Source of the DNA: Chlamydiota bacterium
GTDB taxonomy: Bacteria; Auribacterota; UBA3054; B51-G9
NCBI GenBank assembly: GCA_003648225.1
Contig: QMOL01000163.1
Location: forward strand, 1-6,786
Direction of reading: 5' to 3'
DNA: 6,786 bases
The translations under genes and the position numbers were made by a program. Below, piece by piece: positions 4,702-6,786 of this stretch. Within the stretch, counting starts at the first letter, position 1; each line of letters opens with the position of its first letter. The notes under the pieces are model-generated. The model ran no database searches, was not told the DNA's origin, and saw nothing but the letters and a program-made list of their open reading frames with translations.

Positions 4702-6786
4702 ATGAACAATCAAAAAAGTAAATCTGAAATCATAAGTTCTACTCCGGCATTCGCGGAACGGTTACGCAAATTCAAAATCCAAAATGGTATCGCTCTTGTT
4801 GCTGTTCTGGCAATACTTGTTGTGCTTGCGATAATGGCAGCATCTTTTACAACTTTGATGAATATTGAAAACAAGCAAAGCAAAGTGAGTATAAATTCAC
4901 AGCAATTGGATATGCTTGTTAATTCAGGTCTTGAGTACGCAAAAGCGCTGCTTACTGTTGAGGAATTGAACGAAAACAGCAAGGACAAAACCTTTAAGTT
5001 AGCGGAAAGTTTTTCACAGTCAACTTCCGGAAATGGTAAAAGCCGGTGGATGATTATTAAAGATGATACAGGAAAAATAATAGGTAGATATAGAATTAAA
5101 ATCGAAGATGAAGCAGCCAAAGTGAATGTCCAAAAAGCGTTTCTTTTAAAAAATTCTAAAGGTACAGGATGGGATACAGGTGAAATAAATTTACCTTTTG
5201 CACTTGCTGTTCAGCCCAAAACAGCAAAAAAAATTATCGATTTTCGATACGGTAAAAATAAACTCCCCGGCGGACGCGGAGATGATGATCAAAATAATTT
5301 GATTTTAATGGCAGACGGGATTGATAATAACGCAAACGGAATAATTGATGAAGAAAACGAAGGCGTAAACGATCCGAAAGAATATAATGCCGAGCATTTG
5401 AACGGTGATGATAGAAAATTTACCAGTATGTCGGAATTTATGAGTGTATTGACAAGTAGTAAAAATAAATTGTTACAGGATACTCAAACCCAAAACGAAC
5501 GTAAAATACTGCACAAAGCAACAATATATTCCTGCGATATGCCCGGCTCTCCAACATTGCCGAATAAGCTTCCATCCGACATTAATTGCGTTACAACGCG
5601 TGAATGCAGAAAATTATTAATAAAGGCGAATGCCGATGCTCCTTTTGAACCGAATTCCTCAAAACAAATGCAGCTTGCGGCAAATCTGATAGATTATCGT
5701 GATGAAAATAATGTTCTCTCCACCCTTGGCTCAGTTTATGGCGTAGAAGCAATTTGCTTTAACGAAATCCTTGCTAATGATGAAACGTATTCTGTTGATC
5801 CATCTTATGCATTTGCTCCCTGGTTGAATAATGATAAAAATTATTGGATTGATAATTGTGGAAGCGCTGATGGAAAAAGAATGTTTTATTTTGTTGATAT
5901 GATTTATGATGCAGTACCTGATGACCCACAGAATTCTTATATAATTGATCCTCGCAGAGCTTGGAGAATAAATCAAAAGAAAAAAATTGGACATCTTAAA
6001 AGATCAGGTGAAATAACCATAACTTTTCCAAATACAATTGGAAAAGATGGCAGAAATACTCGCTTTACCCCTCTGATTCGCCAGCCCCTTCCGGCAAATT
6101 TGCCGGGAAATAAATCATGGTGTAAATGGCATATACCGGGAGCGGTAATTGGCGATTCAAGTTCGTTAAAAAGATTGCACCAAAACCTTTTGAGTGTATT
6201 AGGGAAACTTAAAAGCAAAGACGGTCAACGTCCAAAATTCCCCAAAAATTATTTCAAAAATTCTCTGGCTATGATCTACAAATGGTCTGATAATACTGCA
6301 GACCTTAAGAAGCAGCATTCAATTGGATGCTTCAGAATCTTATCCGGTGATCAGGAAGAAATTACAATTAGTAAAAATGAATTTTATTCAGATGAGACGT
6401 TTGAGAGTCGTATGAAACGTGCCGGTATGACAAATGATTATGATTTAAGTGTGACAATTAATGCGTGGAGCCAGGGATACCCCATTGCTTGTGTCGATAA
6501 AGCGAACAGAACTTATTTACTTCGTTCCCGACGTCCTGTTGCAGGAAAGTATTTTAAAGTTATTATTGGGCGACCGGGAAAAAATCGCTATACAAAAGGT
6601 TATCCTGATGACCTTGGTGTTTCAGGAAATGTTAACGGTGAATATACCAGCGATAAAGATTTAACACGACAATGGGTTTGCAATGACGGTAAGCCAATTA
6701 GAACTAAAGATGGAGGATGGATTAAAATAATGTTGACATCATCTCCTGAAGTTAAAAGACAGGGAGATAATAAACAATATGTTTCG
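4702..6786 (+). CDS. gspK: GspK-like minor pseudopilin, large, partial at 3' end
   Basis: At least 695 residues are visible, and the frame is still open at the window end. Residues 1-29 are a basic leader ending in K-I-Q-N-G, followed by the hydrophobic segment I-A-L-V-A-V-L-A-I-L-V-V-L-A-I-M-A-A (30-47). This is a type IV prepilin signal with processing expected after Gly29 by the prepilin peptidase. It lacks Glu at mature position 5, as in GspK, the pseudopilin thought to cap the type II secretion pseudopilus tip. Further marks are an acidic loop D-N-N-A-N-G-I-I-D-E-E (208-218) that looks like a calcium site, S-M-S-E-F-M-S-V (242-249) resembling the GspK S-x-x-E-L segment, N-L-I-D-Y-R-D (328-334) and Y-G-V-E-A-I-C-F-N-E-I (346-356). 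Usual GspK proteins have about 300-350 residues, so the part after about residue 360 is an extension of unknown role, with aromatic- and Cys-containing segments. The ATG has no clear Shine-Dalgarno sequence, but no better in-frame start exists downstream before the leader ends. The gene symbol describes the family and does not prove function in a complete T2SS. Confidence 0.75.
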   Translation, partial: MNNQKSKSEIISSTPAFAERLRKFKIQNGIALVAVLAILVVLAIMAASFTTLMNIENKQSKVSINSQQLDMLVNSGLEYAKALLTVEELNENSKDKTFKLAESFSQSTSGNGKSRWMIIKDDTGKIIGRYRIKIEDEAAKVNVQKAFLLKNSKGTGWDTGEINLPFALAVQPKTAKKIIDFRYGKNKLPGGRGDDDQNNLILMADGIDNNANGIIDEENEGVNDPKEYNAEHLNGDDRKFTSMSEFMSVLTSSKNKLLQDTQTQNERKILHKATIYSCDMPGSPTLPNKLPSDINCVTTRECRKLLIKANADAPFEPNSSKQMQLAANLIDYRDENNVLSTLGSVYGVEAICFNEILANDETYSVDPSYAFAPWLNNDKNYWIDNCGSADGKRMFYFVDMIYDAVPDDPQNSYIIDPRRAWRINQKKKIGHLKRSGEITITFPNTIGKDGRNTRFTPLIRQPLPANLPGNKSWCKWHIPGAVIGDSSSLKRLHQNLLSVLGKLKSKDGQRPKFPKNYFKNSLAMIYKWSDNTADLKKQHSIGCFRILSGDQEEITISKNEFYSDETFESRMKRAGMTNDYDLSVTINAWSQGYPIACVDKANRTYLLRSRRPVAGKYFKVIIGRPGKNRYTKGYPDDLGVSGNVNGEYTSDKDLTRQWVCNDGKPIRTKDGGWIKIMLTSSPEVKRQGDNKQYVS

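Noticed and set aside
4710..5120. 136-codon minus-strand reading frame
   Set aside because: It lies opposite the prepilin signal and N-terminal part of the gspK-like gene, whose frame has clear family motifs. The antisense product is a low-complexity Ser/Leu/Ile shadow.
5731..6218. Two minus-strand reading frames (5731-5994 and 5973-6218)
   Set aside because: Both are antisense to the continuous gspK-like frame and have no recognisable motifs or ribosome binding sites.
6461..6664. 67-codon + strand reading frame
   Set aside because: It is an out-of-frame shadow within the gspK-like gene, which remains open here.
1..6786. CRISPR arrays, tRNA or rRNA genes, insertion sequences
   Set aside because: No regularly spaced repeats, cloverleaf-like sequences, rRNA signatures, transposase motifs or terminal inverted repeats were seen.

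Overview
The window is AT-rich bacterial DNA. It reads like a genome of the PVC group, most likely Lentisphaerota or Kiritimatiellota. The reasons are two adjacent mosaic exported proteins with PEP-CTERM type C-termini (I-P-E-P, hydrophobic stretch, basic tail) and a very long GspK-like minor pseudopilin of the kind I associate with that group. The lineage is an inference from protein style; no rRNA or other marker gene is present.

Layout, all genes on the + strand. (1) Positions 2-631 hold the 3' part of a PEP-CTERM surface protein gene. It is split by one in-frame TAA at 326-328 where its paralogue has a Gln codon. (2) Positions 632-926 are intergenic: a strong intrinsic terminator (653-690), a three-copy octamer repeat (766-789), a good sigma-70 type promoter (843-871) and a ribosome binding site. 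(3) Positions 927-4427 encode a 1166-residue secreted mosaic protein with order A-B-Fn3-Fn3-like-A'-B'-ASH-like-PEP anchor. A is a LamG-like domain. B is a module of about 180 residues that also makes up most of the upstream gene. The PEP anchor is encoded by a tandem heptanucleotide repeat (4374-4408). (4) Positions 4409-4632 are a relic of the C-terminal domain of a DUF4038/GH140-like (apiosidase-like) glycosidase, in another frame from the anchor and overlapping its last codons. (5) From 4702 to beyond the window end runs a GspK-like minor pseudopilin gene, at least 695 codons long.

The two PEP-CTERM proteins are paralogues, probably exported by Sec and sorted to the surface by an exosortase-type system not present here. 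The GspK-like protein points to a type II secretion or pseudopilus-like export machine. Nothing shows that it is co-transcribed with, or acts on, the upstream proteins. The most unusual part is 4374-4632. There a slippage-prone repeat encodes the anchor, the anchor's basic tail is read out of frame from glycosidase relic DNA, and a 14-base contraction of the repeat would fuse the surface protein to 62 further codons of that relic.
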